From: Microbispora siamensis
GTDB lineage: Bacteria > Actinomycetota > Actinomycetes > Streptosporangiales > Streptosporangiaceae
NCBI RefSeq assembly: GCF_016863095.1
Contig: NZ_BOOF01000009.1
Location: forward strand, 1 to 64,000
DNA length: 64,000 nt
Direction of reading: 5' to 3'
The notes beneath the pieces were generated by a model. It was not told the DNA's origin, made no database searches, and was given only the letters and a program-made list of their open reading frames with translations. This document shows, in pieces, positions 17,360 to 25,801 of the stretch. Each line of letters begins with the position of its first letter. The stretch's first letter is position 1. Both the position numbers and the translations under genes were made by a program.

Positions 17360-19321
17360 ATGTTCTCCAGTGTCCTGATCGCCAACCGGGGCGAGATCGC
17401 CGTCCGGATCATCCGTACGCTGCGCGCGATGGGGATCCGCGCGGTCGCCGTGCACAGCGACGCCGACCGCGACGCCCGCCACGTACGCGAGGCCGACCTC
17501 GCCGTACGGCTCCCGCGCGGTTACCTCGACATCGACGCGATCGTCGAGGCCGCCCGGGCGAGCGGCGCCGAGGCGATCCACCCCGGGTACGGCTTCCTCT
17601 CCGAGAACGCCGAGTTCGCCCAGCGCTGCGCGGCCGACGGCCTGGTGTTCGTCGGCCCGCCGGCCGGGGCCATCGAGGCCATGGGCGACAAGATCCGGGC
17701 CAAGGAGACGGTCGCCCGCGCGGGTGTGCCGGTCGTGCCCGGCGGCGCGGAACCGCACGACGACCTGGCCGAGGTCGCCGAGCGCATCGGCTTCCCCGTG
17801 CTGATCAAGCCGTCCGCCGGCGGGGGCGGCAAGGGCATGCTGCGGGTCGAGTCCGCCGACGCCCTGGCCGCGGCCGTCGAGTCGGCCCGCCGTACGGCGA
17901 CGGCCGCCTTCGGGGACGGCACCCTGCTGATCGAGCGGTTCGTGGACCGGCCCCGGCACATCGAGATCCAGATCATGGCCGACGGCCACGGGAACGTCGT
18001 CCACCTCGGCGAGCGTGAGTGCAGCCTGCAGCGGCGCCACCAGAAGATCGTCGAGGAGGCGCCCTCGCCGCTGCTCGACGACGAGACGCGGGCCCGCATG
18101 GGGGCGGCGGCGGTGCAGGCCGCCCGGTCGGTCGGTTATGTCGGCGCCGGGACGGTCGAGTTCATCGTCCCCGGCTCCCATCCCGGCGACTTCTTCTTCA
18201 TGGAGATGAACACGCGGCTGCAGGTCGAGCATCCGGTCACCGAGATGGTCACGGGCCTCGACCTGGTCGAACTGCAACTGCGGATCGCGGCGGGGGAGCT
18301 GCTGCCGTTCGGGCAGGACGAGGTGCGCCTGCGCGGCCACGCCGTCGAGGCCCGCGTCTACGCCGAGGATCCGGCCCGCGACTTCTTGCCGACCGGCGGC
18401 CGGATCCTCGCACTGCGCGAGCCCGCGGGCGAGGGCGTGCGGTTCGACTCCGGGCTGACCGGAGGGATGGCCGTGGGCAGCGACTACGACCCCATGCTGG
18501 CCAAGGCGGTGGCCTGGGCCCCCGACCGGGCGGGCGCGCTCGCGGCCCTCGACCGGGCGCTGGCCTCGACCGTGATCCTCGGGGTCACCACGAACATCGG
18601 GTTCCTGCGCGCGCTGCTGGCCGACCCCGAGGTCGCGGCCGGGCGGCTCGACACCGGGCTGGTGGAGCGGCGGCTCGGCGACCTGGTGACCGGCGGGGTG
18701 CCGGACGAGGTGCTGGCGGCGGCCGCGCTCGTCTTCCACGCGGGGTTCCACACCGGGTTCCACGTCTCCGGGCGTACGACGGACGACCCGTGGGACGTCG
18801 CGGACGGCTGGCGCGTCGGGGAGCCCGCTTGGACCGTGCACCGGCTCGGCGTGCCCGTACGGGTCCGGGGCGCCGCCGATGACGCGGAGATCGAAGTTAA
18901 CGATCGTTCACTCGGCCGTGCGCGGCTGGAGTGGAGCGGCACCGACGAGGCGGCGGTCACCCTCGGCGGCGTCACCCGGCGGTACGCGGTGGCCCGGAAC
19001 CGCGACACGGTGTGGCTCGCCGAGGGTGGTCGCGCATGGCCCGTCACCCGGCACGATCCCGGCGACCCGAAGGACCGGCAGGGCGGGGCGCTCGCCGGCG
19101 ACGGGGTCGTACGCAGCCCGATGCCGGGAACGGTGCTGCTCGTGAAGGCGGCGGAGGGCGACCGGGTCACCGCGGGGCAGCCGCTGGTCGTGGTGGAGGC
19201 GATGAAGATGGAACACACCCTGACGGCGCCGGCCGACGGCGTGCTCGCCGAGCTGCGGGCCCGGCCGGGGCAGACGGTGGAGCTGGACGCGGTCCTGGCG
19301 AGGGTGACGCCGTGCGAGTGA
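17360..19321 (+). CDS. liuD: Methylcrotonyl-CoA carboxylase, biotin carboxylase/biotin carrier (alpha) subunit
   Basis: About 653 residues. The biotin carboxylase core spans residues 1-445: [31 protein letters not shown], the ATP-grasp Gly loop SAGGGGKGM, the ATP/Mg2+ and catalytic region [16 protein letters not shown], and [15 protein letters not shown] linking domain follows. The C-terminal biotinyl domain has the modified lysine in [10 protein letters not shown]. It carboxylates its own biotin with ATP and bicarbonate and feeds the beta subunit. Start is ATG 17360 or GTG 17357; no ribosome site is visible because the gap is filled by the repeat described above. The last 10 bp overlap the HMG-CoA lyase start. 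Confidence 0.93.
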   Translation: MFSSVLIANRGEIAVRIIRTLRAMGIRAVAVHSDADRDARHVREADLAVRLPRGYLDIDAIVEAARASGAEAIHPGYGFLSENAEFAQRCAADGLVFVGPPAGAIEAMGDKIRAKETVARAGVPVVPGGAEPHDDLAEVAERIGFPVLIKPSAGGGGKGMLRVESADALAAAVESARRTATAAFGDGTLLIERFVDRPRHIEIQIMADGHGNVVHLGERECSLQRRHQKIVEEAPSPLLDDETRARMGAAAVQAARSVGYVGAGTVEFIVPGSHPGDFFFMEMNTRLQVEHPVTEMVTGLDLVELQLRIAAGELLPFGQDEVRLRGHAVEARVYAEDPARDFLPTGGRILALREPAGEGVRFDSGLTGGMAVGSDYDPMLAKAVAWAPDRAGALAALDRALASTVILGVTTNIGFLRALLADPEVAAGRLDTGLVERRLGDLVTGGVPDEVLAAAALVFHAGFHTGFHVSGRTTDDPWDVADGWRVGEPAWTVHRLGVPVRVRGAADDAEIEVNDRSLGRARLEWSGTDEAAVTLGGVTRRYAVARNRDTVWLAEGGRAWPVTRHDPGDPKDRQGGALAGDGVVRSPMPGTVLLVKAAEGDRVTAGQPLVVVEAMKMEHTLTAPADGVLAELRARPGQTVELDAVLARVTPCE

Positions 19322-20205
19322 CGATCTACGAGGTCGGCCCGCGCGACGGCCTGCAGAACGAGTCGGCCGTCGTGCCCGTCGAGGTCAAGCGTGAGTTCAT
19401 CGGGCGGCTGGCCGAGGCCGGGCTGACGACCATCGAGGCGACGAGCTTCGTCCACCCCAAGTGGGTGCCGCAGCTCGCCGACGCCGGGGAACTGCTGGAG
19501 AGCCTGCCCCGGGTGCCCGGAGTCCGCTACCCGGTGCTCGTCCCCAACGAGCGGGGCCTCGACCGCGCGCTGGAGCAGGGAGTGACCGACATCGCGATCT
19601 TCGGCAGCGCCACCGAGTCGTTCGCCCAGCGCAACCTGAACCGGACCGTCGAGTCGCAGTTCGAGATGTTCGCCCCCGTCGTCGAACGGGCCCTCGCCCA
19701 CGGCATGCGGGTCAGGGCGTACGTGTCGATGTGCTTCGCCGACCCATGGGAAGGACCGGTCGCGCCCGAGCAGGTCGCCCGGGTCGGGCGCAGGCTGCTC
19801 GACCTCGGCTGCTACGAGCTGTCGCTCGGCGACACGATCGGCGTCGGCACGCCCCGGCACGTCGAGGCGCTGCTCGACGCCTTCGCCGAGGCCGGCGTCG
19901 GGCCCGACCGGCTGGCCGTCCACTTCCACGACACGTACGGACAGGCCCTCGCCAACACGCTCACCGCGATCAAGCGGGGGATCACGGTCGTGGACTCCTC
20001 CGCCGGCGGCATCGGCGGCTGCCCGTACGCCAAGAGCGCCACCGGCAACCTCGCGACCGAGGACCTGGTCTGGATGCTCGACGGTCTCGGCGTCGAGACC
20101 GGGGTGGACGTCAGGTCGCTGGCCGCCACCAGCCTCTGGCTCGCCGAAATCCTGGGCCGGCCGAGCCCCTCCCGCGTCGTCCAGGCTCTCGCCAAGGAGA
20201 TCTAG
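19312..20205 (+). CDS. liuE: Hydroxymethylglutaryl-CoA lyase
   Basis: Cleaves 3-hydroxy-3-methylglutaryl-CoA to acetoacetate and acetyl-CoA, the last step of leucine degradation. 297 residues from GTG 19312, overlapping the previous gene by 10 bases. The TIM-barrel signatures are present: [11 protein letters not shown] at the N-terminus with the metal-binding Asp, [17 protein letters not shown], the metal-site [12 protein letters not shown], and the mobile active-site loop [15 protein letters not shown] with the catalytic cysteine. Nothing is missing relative to the family. Confidence 0.95.
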   Translation: MRVTIYEVGPRDGLQNESAVVPVEVKREFIGRLAEAGLTTIEATSFVHPKWVPQLADAGELLESLPRVPGVRYPVLVPNERGLDRALEQGVTDIAIFGSATESFAQRNLNRTVESQFEMFAPVVERALAHGMRVRAYVSMCFADPWEGPVAPEQVARVGRRLLDLGCYELSLGDTIGVGTPRHVEALLDAFAEAGVGPDRLAVHFHDTYGQALANTLTAIKRGITVVDSSAGGIGGCPYAKSATGNLATEDLVWMLDGLGVETGVDVRSLAATSLWLAEILGRPSPSRVVQALAKEI

Positions 20206-21354
20206 ATGCTCAACGACGAGCACGTCGAACTGCGCAAGTCGGTCGAGGAGTTCGCCCGCGAGGTGGTGGCCCCCGTCATCGGGGACTACTACGAGCGGTG
20301 CGAGTTCCCGTACGACATCGTCCGCAAGATGGGCGCGATGGGCCTGTTCGGCCTGCCCGTCCCTGAGGAGTACGGCGGCATGGGCGGCGACTACTTCGCG
20401 CTGTGCCTGGCCCTGGAGGAGCTGGCCAGGGTCGACTCCTCGGTGGCGATCACCCTGGAGGCGGCGGTCTCGCTGGGCGAGATGCCGATCCTGCGGTTCG
20501 GCACGGACGCCCAGAAGCAGCGGTGGCTGCCGAAGATGGCGGCGGGGGAGGTCCTCGGGGCGTTCGGGCTGACCGAGCCCGGCGGCGGGTCGGACGTGCC
20601 GGGTGGCATGCGCACCACGGCCGTCCTCGACGGCGGCGAATGGGTGATCAACGGCTCGAAGGCGTTCATCACCAACTCGGGCACCGACATCACCGGCGTC
20701 GTCGCGGTGGCGGCGATCACCGGCCGAAGGGAGGACGGCAGGCCGGAGATCTCCACGATCCTCGTGCCGTCGGGCACGCCGGGCTTCACGGTGTCGAAGA
20801 AGTACTCCAAGGTCGGCTGGTCGGCCTCCGACACCCGGGAGCTGTCGTTCGCGGACTGCCGCGTCCCGGAGGAGAACCTGCTGGGCGAGCGCGGCCGGGG
20901 CTACGCGCAGTTCCTCCAGACGCTGGACGAGGGCCGGGTGGCCATCGCCGCGCTGTCGGTGGGCCTCGCCCAGGGCTGCGTGGACGAGTCGCTGCGGTAC
21001 GTGCGGGAGCGCCGGGCCTTCGGTCAGGAGATCGGCCGCTACCAGGCCATGCAGTTCAAGATCGCCGACATGGAGGCCAGGGTGCACACGGCCCGGCTGG
21101 CCTACTACCACGCCGCCGAGCGGATGCTGGCCGGTCTGCCGTTCAAGAAGGAGGCGGCGATCGCCAAGCTCGTGTCGTCCAACGCCGCGATGGACAACGC
21201 CCGCGACGCCACCCAGATCTTCGGCGGCTACGGCTTCATGAACGAGTTCCCCGTCGGCCGCTTCTACCGGGACGCGAAGATCCTGGAGATCGGCGAGGGC
21301 ACCAGCGAGGTGCAGCGCATGCTCATCGCCCGCGAACTCGGCCTGCCCGCCTGA
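20206..21354 (+). CDS. liuA: Acyl-CoA dehydrogenase (isovaleryl-CoA dehydrogenase-like)
   Basis: A 382-residue FAD enzyme. It carries the usual N-terminal helical domain (PEEYGGMGGDYFALCLALEE), the FAD-contact AFGLTEPGGGSDVPGGMRTT, KAFITNSGTDITG, and the C-terminal QIFGGYGFMNEFPVGRFYRD and ILEIGEGTSEVQRMLIAREL. The Glu of the YRDAKILEIGEGTSE segment is where most short-chain members keep the catalytic base; isovaleryl-CoA dehydrogenases instead use an upstream Glu, so I cannot fix the substrate. Context (leucine operon, last gene) argues for isovaleryl-CoA or 2-methylbutyryl-CoA. ATG 20206 directly follows the lyase stop, behind AAGGAGA. Confidence 0.9.
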   Translation: MLNDEHVELRKSVEEFAREVVAPVIGDYYERCEFPYDIVRKMGAMGLFGLPVPEEYGGMGGDYFALCLALEELARVDSSVAITLEAAVSLGEMPILRFGTDAQKQRWLPKMAAGEVLGAFGLTEPGGGSDVPGGMRTTAVLDGGEWVINGSKAFITNSGTDITGVVAVAAITGRREDGRPEISTILVPSGTPGFTVSKKYSKVGWSASDTRELSFADCRVPEENLLGERGRGYAQFLQTLDEGRVAIAALSVGLAQGCVDESLRYVRERRAFGQEIGRYQAMQFKIADMEARVHTARLAYYHAAERMLAGLPFKKEAAIAKLVSSNAAMDNARDATQIFGGYGFMNEFPVGRFYRDAKILEIGEGTSEVQRMLIARELGLPA

Positions 21355-21422
21355 GCCGGTTCCGTCTGGCCCGGATCGCTCGCCCTCGGCCGTGTGCCCG
21401 TTGTAAACTGACTTCGATTCCT

Positions 21423-21456
21423 CCCCGTCGTCCCAAGGGACTGGCGGGGATTTTTT
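21423..21456 (+). terminator. Rho-independent terminator of the leucine operon
   Basis: CCCCGTC-GT-CCC, loop AA, GGG-ACT-GGCGGGG, then A and six T. The stem has one G-T wobble. It lies 69 bp after the acyl-CoA dehydrogenase stop. One of the few T-tract terminators in the window. Confidence 0.85.
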
Positions 21457-21491
21457 CTGTGCGGTGTAGCGAAACCTGGTATCAGAGAGTA

Positions 21492-21869
21492 TTGACCCCC
21501 GCACGCCTCGTACTTTCCTGGACTACCAGAACGTTCATGGCTCGGCCTTGCGTGCCTTGGCCTCGTGGCACACACCCGGCAGAAGGCCACGTCGATCCTC
21601 ACCGCCTCGGCACCCTCATCGCGAGCCTACGCACCGCGAACGGCTATCCAACTCAACTGCAGCAGGTCCGGGTCTATCGGGGCAGGCCCAGTCCAGATCG
21701 GCAACCGGCAGCCACCGCCGCCAACGACCGCCAGACATCCGCCTGGCTGCGTTCTCCTCTGGTCACCGTAATACGGCGGCCGTTGCGCTATCCCCCCAGG
21801 TGGCCTCGAGAGCCCGCAGTCGAGAAGGGCATCGACGTTGCGTTCGGCTGGCGCGGGTCCGGAGACTGA
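21492..21869 (+). pseudogene. Broken NYN-domain (PIN-like nuclease) gene
   Basis: Three frames each carry a piece of one small NYN/LabA-type protein. The first reads TPARLVL; the second, shifted at about 21514, reads FLDYQNVHGSALRA, with the catalytic Asp motif; a third, entered near 21550-21575, reads GTHPAEGHVDPHRLGTLIAS, QVRVYRGRPSPDRQPAATAA, NDRQTSAWLRSPLVTVIRRP and VEKGIDVA before running off into FGWRGSGD and a stop. The intact family continues as AVDLV. So there are two frameshifts and a lost C-terminal half. TTG 21492 could be the old start. Such proteins are thought to be RNases. The remaining intergenic sequence here is otherwise empty. Confidence 0.65.
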
Positions 21870-21915
21870 CCTTCCCCTCGGTGCGGGCGCCGCCGACGTC
21901 GTCCGCTGCGCGTCG

Positions 21916-23676
21916 CTACCCGATCCCCGTGCCGCCTAAGCCGGTCGAAGGGCCGATCCACGGCGGTTGACGGAACGTCGCCTCCGCATAGGGCGTGGGG
22001 CTGATGATCCGGTGTGCGCCGCCTTGGACCTGGAAGATGAGGTGCGCCTGACCGAGCGAGGGGTCGGCGATCTCGTCGGGGAAGGCCACGCTGGTCTGCC
22101 CGCCTCGGTCGAGGTCGTAGACCCCGTTGACGCCGCGGTAGACGAGTGCGCGCAGGTCGCGGGCGACGGCGTCGAAGTCTTGGGGGCGCCCGCACGATGC
22201 CCAGGCCAGGGCCAGCAGGTTGATCTGGTCGTAGGCCGCGCTCGCCACGGCCCTGCCCGGCGCGGCGCCGTACTTCCTGGTGAAGCGGTCGACGAAGGCG
22301 CGACCCCGGCTGTCGCCGTAGAGGCCGGTGACGGTCGCCCACACGACGCCTTCCGCCGCTTGCCCGGCCAGCCGCAGGAACTGCGGTACGGCCGGCGTGT
22401 AGACCATGTAGACCAGCGTCGGCGACGGCTCGCGCACGAACTCCCGTTGGAACGCGGCCGCCTCCTCTGCCAGGTGATGCGTGATCATCACCGCGCCCGG
22501 CGTGTGGGTGCGGATGGCGCGCAGCGCCTCGTTCCAGTCGTCGTACGGCGGGGTGAGCCTGACGACGAAGTCGATGGTCAGCCCCGCCTGTTCGATCAGC
22601 CGCGAAGTCTCCTCGTTGAACGCCTGCGTGTCCGGCATCGTGGTCTCGACGAAGCCGACACTCCGCCGACGCGGTCTGAGCTCGTGCAGGAAACGGGCGA
22701 AGCCCTTGCCGTAGTTGCCGCGAGTGGGGCCGGTCTGGAAGATCCGGCCGAACCTGTCCGGCTCCTGCCGCACCCACGCGGCCTGCAGATCGCTGGTGGC
22801 GATGTTGAGGTAGGGCGCGCCATAGTCGGCCACGATCTCGTACGAGGCCCGCTCGTCGGTCAGCAGATAGCCGCCGACGATGGCCGACACCTCCCTGGCC
22901 GCGAGCTCCGCCAGGCCCGCCGAGACCGACTCGGCGTCGAGCGCGTCCACAGCGGTGACATAGGTGCGCACAAGCCTGCCCGCCACGCCGCCGCGCGCGT
23001 TGAGTTCCTCAACGGCCAGCTCGGCTCCGCGGCGCATCTGCTCGCCGTCGTCCCCCGAGGCGCCCAGCAGCGGCAGCAACAGCCCGACTTCGTGCGGCGC
23101 GACCGCGACCGGCCGGCGTGGCACCACCCCGAAGGTCGCGAACGCGGGCAGGGGCCCCGCGGTGTGCATCAGCTTGTCCACGGCGCCCACCGCGAGGGCG
23201 GCCAGTTCCGGACAGCGGCCGGGGAGCGGCAGCCGGAGAAGGCCGTGGTCGACCGCGAAGGCGGCGGCGCCGCTGCGGGTCGCCTGGCCGAGCTTGGCCA
23301 GCACACTCTCCACCTGCTTGGAAACCGTGCGCGGACTGGTGCCCAGATAATGCGCCACGTCGGTGTTGGTGAGCCCTCCGGCCAGGAGGGTCAGCACGTC
23401 GAGCTCGCGCGGGGTGAGCCCGTACGGCGGCGGCACCTCGACCGCGGACACCACCACGTCGTCCGTCTCGCGCGCGACCGTCATCGAGACGTGCGTCCAG
23501 CGCTCGTCCCGCTCGACCTCCAGGAAGGTGAGGGCGTCGCGTCCCGCCCGCAACAGCGCGATCGCCGCCCTTATCAGCATCGGCCTGCCGGAGAGGTCGA
23601 CCCCGATGTCGTCCAGCCGCATCACCGTGCCGTCGGCGGAGACGCGTGCCATCCCCGGCAGGGAGGACACATCCAC
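21916..23676 (-). CDS. Soluble LuxR-type regulator fused to LivJ/AmiC-like ligand-binding domain
   Basis: A 586-residue one-component regulator. Residues about 1-80 form a small alpha/beta sensor-like region. Residues 86-148 form a LuxR/GerE helix-turn-helix (YGLTPRELDVLTLLAGGLTN, DVAHYLGTSPRTVSKQVES, VLAKLGQATRSGA). Residues about 195-575 form a periplasmic-binding fold of the branched-chain amino acid/amide class: EVGLLLPLLGASGDDGEQMR, AELAVEELNARGGVAGRLV, AIVGGYLLTDERASYEIV, GRIFQTGPTRGNYGKGFARF, GAVMITHHLAEEAAAFQREF. There is no signal peptide or membrane helix, so it should sense a cytoplasmic ligand, as AmiC does for amides. Start GTG 23676 is supported by GAGGAG 6-7 bases upstream. Divergent from the hydantoinase operon, its likely target. 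Confidence 0.88.
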   Translation of the reverse strand: MDVSSLPGMARVSADGTVMRLDDIGVDLSGRPMLIRAAIALLRAGRDALTFLEVERDERWTHVSMTVARETDDVVVSAVEVPPPYGLTPRELDVLTLLAGGLTNTDVAHYLGTSPRTVSKQVESVLAKLGQATRSGAAAFAVDHGLLRLPLPGRCPELAALAVGAVDKLMHTAGPLPAFATFGVVPRRPVAVAPHEVGLLLPLLGASGDDGEQMRRGAELAVEELNARGGVAGRLVRTYVTAVDALDAESVSAGLAELAAREVSAIVGGYLLTDERASYEIVADYGAPYLNIATSDLQAAWVRQEPDRFGRIFQTGPTRGNYGKGFARFLHELRPRRRSVGFVETTMPDTQAFNEETSRLIEQAGLTIDFVVRLTPPYDDWNEALRAIRTHTPGAVMITHHLAEEAAAFQREFVREPSPTLVYMVYTPAVPQFLRLAGQAAEGVVWATVTGLYGDSRGRAFVDRFTRKYGAAPGRAVASAAYDQINLLALAWASCGRPQDFDAVARDLRALVYRGVNGVYDLDRGGQTSVAFPDEIADPSLGQAHLIFQVQGGAHRIISPTPYAEATFRQPPWIGPSTGLGGTGIG

Positions 23677-23709
23677 GGGCGTCTCCTCGTACTTCAGGCG
23701 GTGCGGTCC

Positions 23710-23747
23710 CGGCAAGGGTTGTCCATAGGGTAATCGACGTATTGCCG
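23710..23747. promoter_or_regulatory. Possible operator in the LuxR-fusion/hyuA intergenic region
   Basis: CGGCAA and TTGCCG form an inverted repeat separated by 26 bases, inside the only AT-rich part of the 120-bp divergent region. It may hold the promoters and the regulator site; this is suggestive only. Confidence 0.3.
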
Positions 23748-23796
23748 CAGATAGTAGGCCATGTGACCGTTTCTCCAATCGACAGAGAGGACTGCG

Positions 23797-25800
23797 ATGA
23801 GACTCGGCGTGGAGTGCGGCGGAACCTTCACCGACCTGGTGTTGCTCGATGACGTCGGACGGCTTGTCGCCACTGGGAAGGTGTTCTCCACCCCGGCCGA
23901 CCCGTCCCTCGCCGTACTGGAGGCCATCTCCCGTCTGGAGACGGTCGACCTGTCCGGTACGCCGCTCCTGCATGGTTCCACGGTCGCCACGAACGCCGTC
24001 CTCGAGCGGAAGGGACCGAAGCTCGGCCTCATCGTCACCCAGGGCTTCCGCGACGTCCTTGAGCTGCAACGGCACGACCGCGACGTGATGTACGACCTGC
24101 ATTACCGCAAGCCGCGGCCACTCGTGCGGCGCGAGCTGGTGCGCGAGGTGCCGGAGCGGCTCGACGCGAACGGCAAGCCGCTGGTCGCGCTCGACGAACA
24201 GGCCGTCCGTGAAGCGGTGTCCGAGCTGGCCGGGCTCGGCGTCACCTCGATCGCCGTGTGCTTCCTGCACAGTTACCGCAACCCCGCCCACGAGCAGCGG
24301 GTCCGTGAGCTCGCCGCCGAGGTCGCGCCCGCCCTCGACGTCTCGCTGTCCAGCGAGGTCGTGGCGGAGTTCCGCGAGTACGAGCGGGCCAGCAGCACCA
24401 CCATCGACGCCTTCGTCAAGCCGACGGTGGACGGCTACCTGAGCCGCCTGGAGCGTTCCCTCGCCGGGCGTGGCATGGGCGCGGTGTCGATGATGCAGTC
24501 GAACGGCGGTGTGGTGCCCGCCGCCTACGTACGGCGGCGGCCGATCCACGTGCTGCTGTCGGGCCCGGCCGCCGGGGTTGCCGGCGCCGTCGCGGTCGCC
24601 GCCGCGGCGGGCATCGGCGACATCGTCACCATGGACATGGGCGGAACCAGCACCGACGTCTGCCTGGTGACGGGAGGCCGGCCCCAGATCACCAACGAGT
24701 CCATGATCGACAGGATTCCGGTCAAGCTCTCCATGGTGGACATCGCCACCGTGGGTGCGGGCGGCGGCAGCATCGTCCAGCTCGATCCGGGCGGCATGCT
24801 CCAGGTCGGCCCGCGGAGCGCCGGCGCCGATCCGGGTCCCGCGTGCTACGGCCGAGGGGGAACGGTCCCGACCGTGACGGACGCGAACGTCACCCGCGGA
24901 CTGATCCGTCCGGGTCATTTCCTCGGCGGCAGGCACGCGCTCGACCGGCCGGCCGCCGTGCAGGCGCTCGACGTGCTCGCCGGTCCGCTGGGACGTACAC
25001 CCGCCCAGCTCGCCGAGGACGTCTTCCGCATCGCGAACGTCGCGATGGCGGGAGCGATCAGGCTGGTCTCCACCGAGCGCGGTCACGACCCCCGCGATCA
25101 CACGCTCGTCGCCTATGGCGGCGCCGGCCCGCTGCACGCCGCCGCGGTCGCCGGCGAGCTGGGCATAAGGACCGTGCTGGTCCCGCCGCACGCCGGCCTC
25201 ATGTCCGCGTACGGCCTGCTCAGCTCCGACTTCCAGCGCCGCTTCGCGGTCACCCGGGTGGCGGACCTGCACGAGCTGGCGCCGGGCGAGCTCGACGACG
25301 TCTTCGCCGAGTTGCTCGCCGACGCCCGCGCCGAGATCGCCGCCCAGGACATGAACCCGGACGACATGCTCGTCGAACACGAGCTGGATCTGCGTTACCG
25401 GGGCCAGGGCTTCGAGCTGACGGTCCCGGTGCCGAGGGGAGCGGGGCCGGCCGAGGCCGCCGGGCTGTTCCACGATGCCCACACCCTCAGGTATGGCCAT
25501 GCCACTCGGGGCAAGCCGGTTCAGGTCGTCACCTACCGGCTCACCCTCCGGCTGCCCCGGCGCGACACGGCGTTGCCCGCCGTACAGGTGGAAGGCTCTG
25601 CGCGCCGCGAGGACCTGCCCGTCGTGATCGACGGGAGGGAACAGACCTGCGCGTTCCTGTGGAGGGCGGGGTTGCCGCCCGGCTTCGCGATCAACGGACC
25701 CGCGGTGATCGAGGAGGACTCCGCCACCACCTATGTGCCGCCCGGCTGGACAGCCGCCGTGGACGACGCCACCAACCTGCTGCTGACGCGAGGAGCCTGA
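23797..25800 (+). CDS. hyuA: Hydantoinase/oxoprolinase family protein, A subunit
   Basis: A 667-residue ATP-binding subunit of the N-methylhydantoinase/5-oxoprolinase/acetophenone-carboxylase superfamily. The N-terminal actin-like nucleotide motif is RLGVECGGTFTDLVLLDD, and the central one is DMGGTSTDVCLVTGG with GAGGGSIVQLDPGGMLQVGP. GPACYGRGGTVPTVTDAN and YGGAGPLHAAAVAGELG are also family hallmarks. Family members couple ATP hydrolysis to opening of cyclic amides, or to carboxylation of ketones or enols; the small third subunit of acetone carboxylase is absent here. A transporter and an amine oxidase downstream favour an N-containing substrate. A good ribosome site (GAGAGGA) precedes ATG 23797. 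First gene of a four-gene operon. Confidence 0.92.
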   Translation: MRLGVECGGTFTDLVLLDDVGRLVATGKVFSTPADPSLAVLEAISRLETVDLSGTPLLHGSTVATNAVLERKGPKLGLIVTQGFRDVLELQRHDRDVMYDLHYRKPRPLVRRELVREVPERLDANGKPLVALDEQAVREAVSELAGLGVTSIAVCFLHSYRNPAHEQRVRELAAEVAPALDVSLSSEVVAEFREYERASSTTIDAFVKPTVDGYLSRLERSLAGRGMGAVSMMQSNGGVVPAAYVRRRPIHVLLSGPAAGVAGAVAVAAAAGIGDIVTMDMGGTSTDVCLVTGGRPQITNESMIDRIPVKLSMVDIATVGAGGGSIVQLDPGGMLQVGPRSAGADPGPACYGRGGTVPTVTDANVTRGLIRPGHFLGGRHALDRPAAVQALDVLAGPLGRTPAQLAEDVFRIANVAMAGAIRLVSTERGHDPRDHTLVAYGGAGPLHAAAVAGELGIRTVLVPPHAGLMSAYGLLSSDFQRRFAVTRVADLHELAPGELDDVFAELLADARAEIAAQDMNPDDMLVEHELDLRYRGQGFELTVPVPRGAGPAEAAGLFHDAHTLRYGHATRGKPVQVVTYRLTLRLPRRDTALPAVQVEGSARREDLPVVIDGREQTCAFLWRAGLPPGFAINGPAVIEEDSATTYVPPGWTAAVDDATNLLLTRGA

Positions 25801-25801
25801 C

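Noticed and set aside
21405-21440. TTCGATTCCTCCCC resembles a tRNA T-arm
   Set aside because: The flanking arms cannot pair, no acceptor or anticodon stem exists, and the sequence runs into a clear terminator hairpin.
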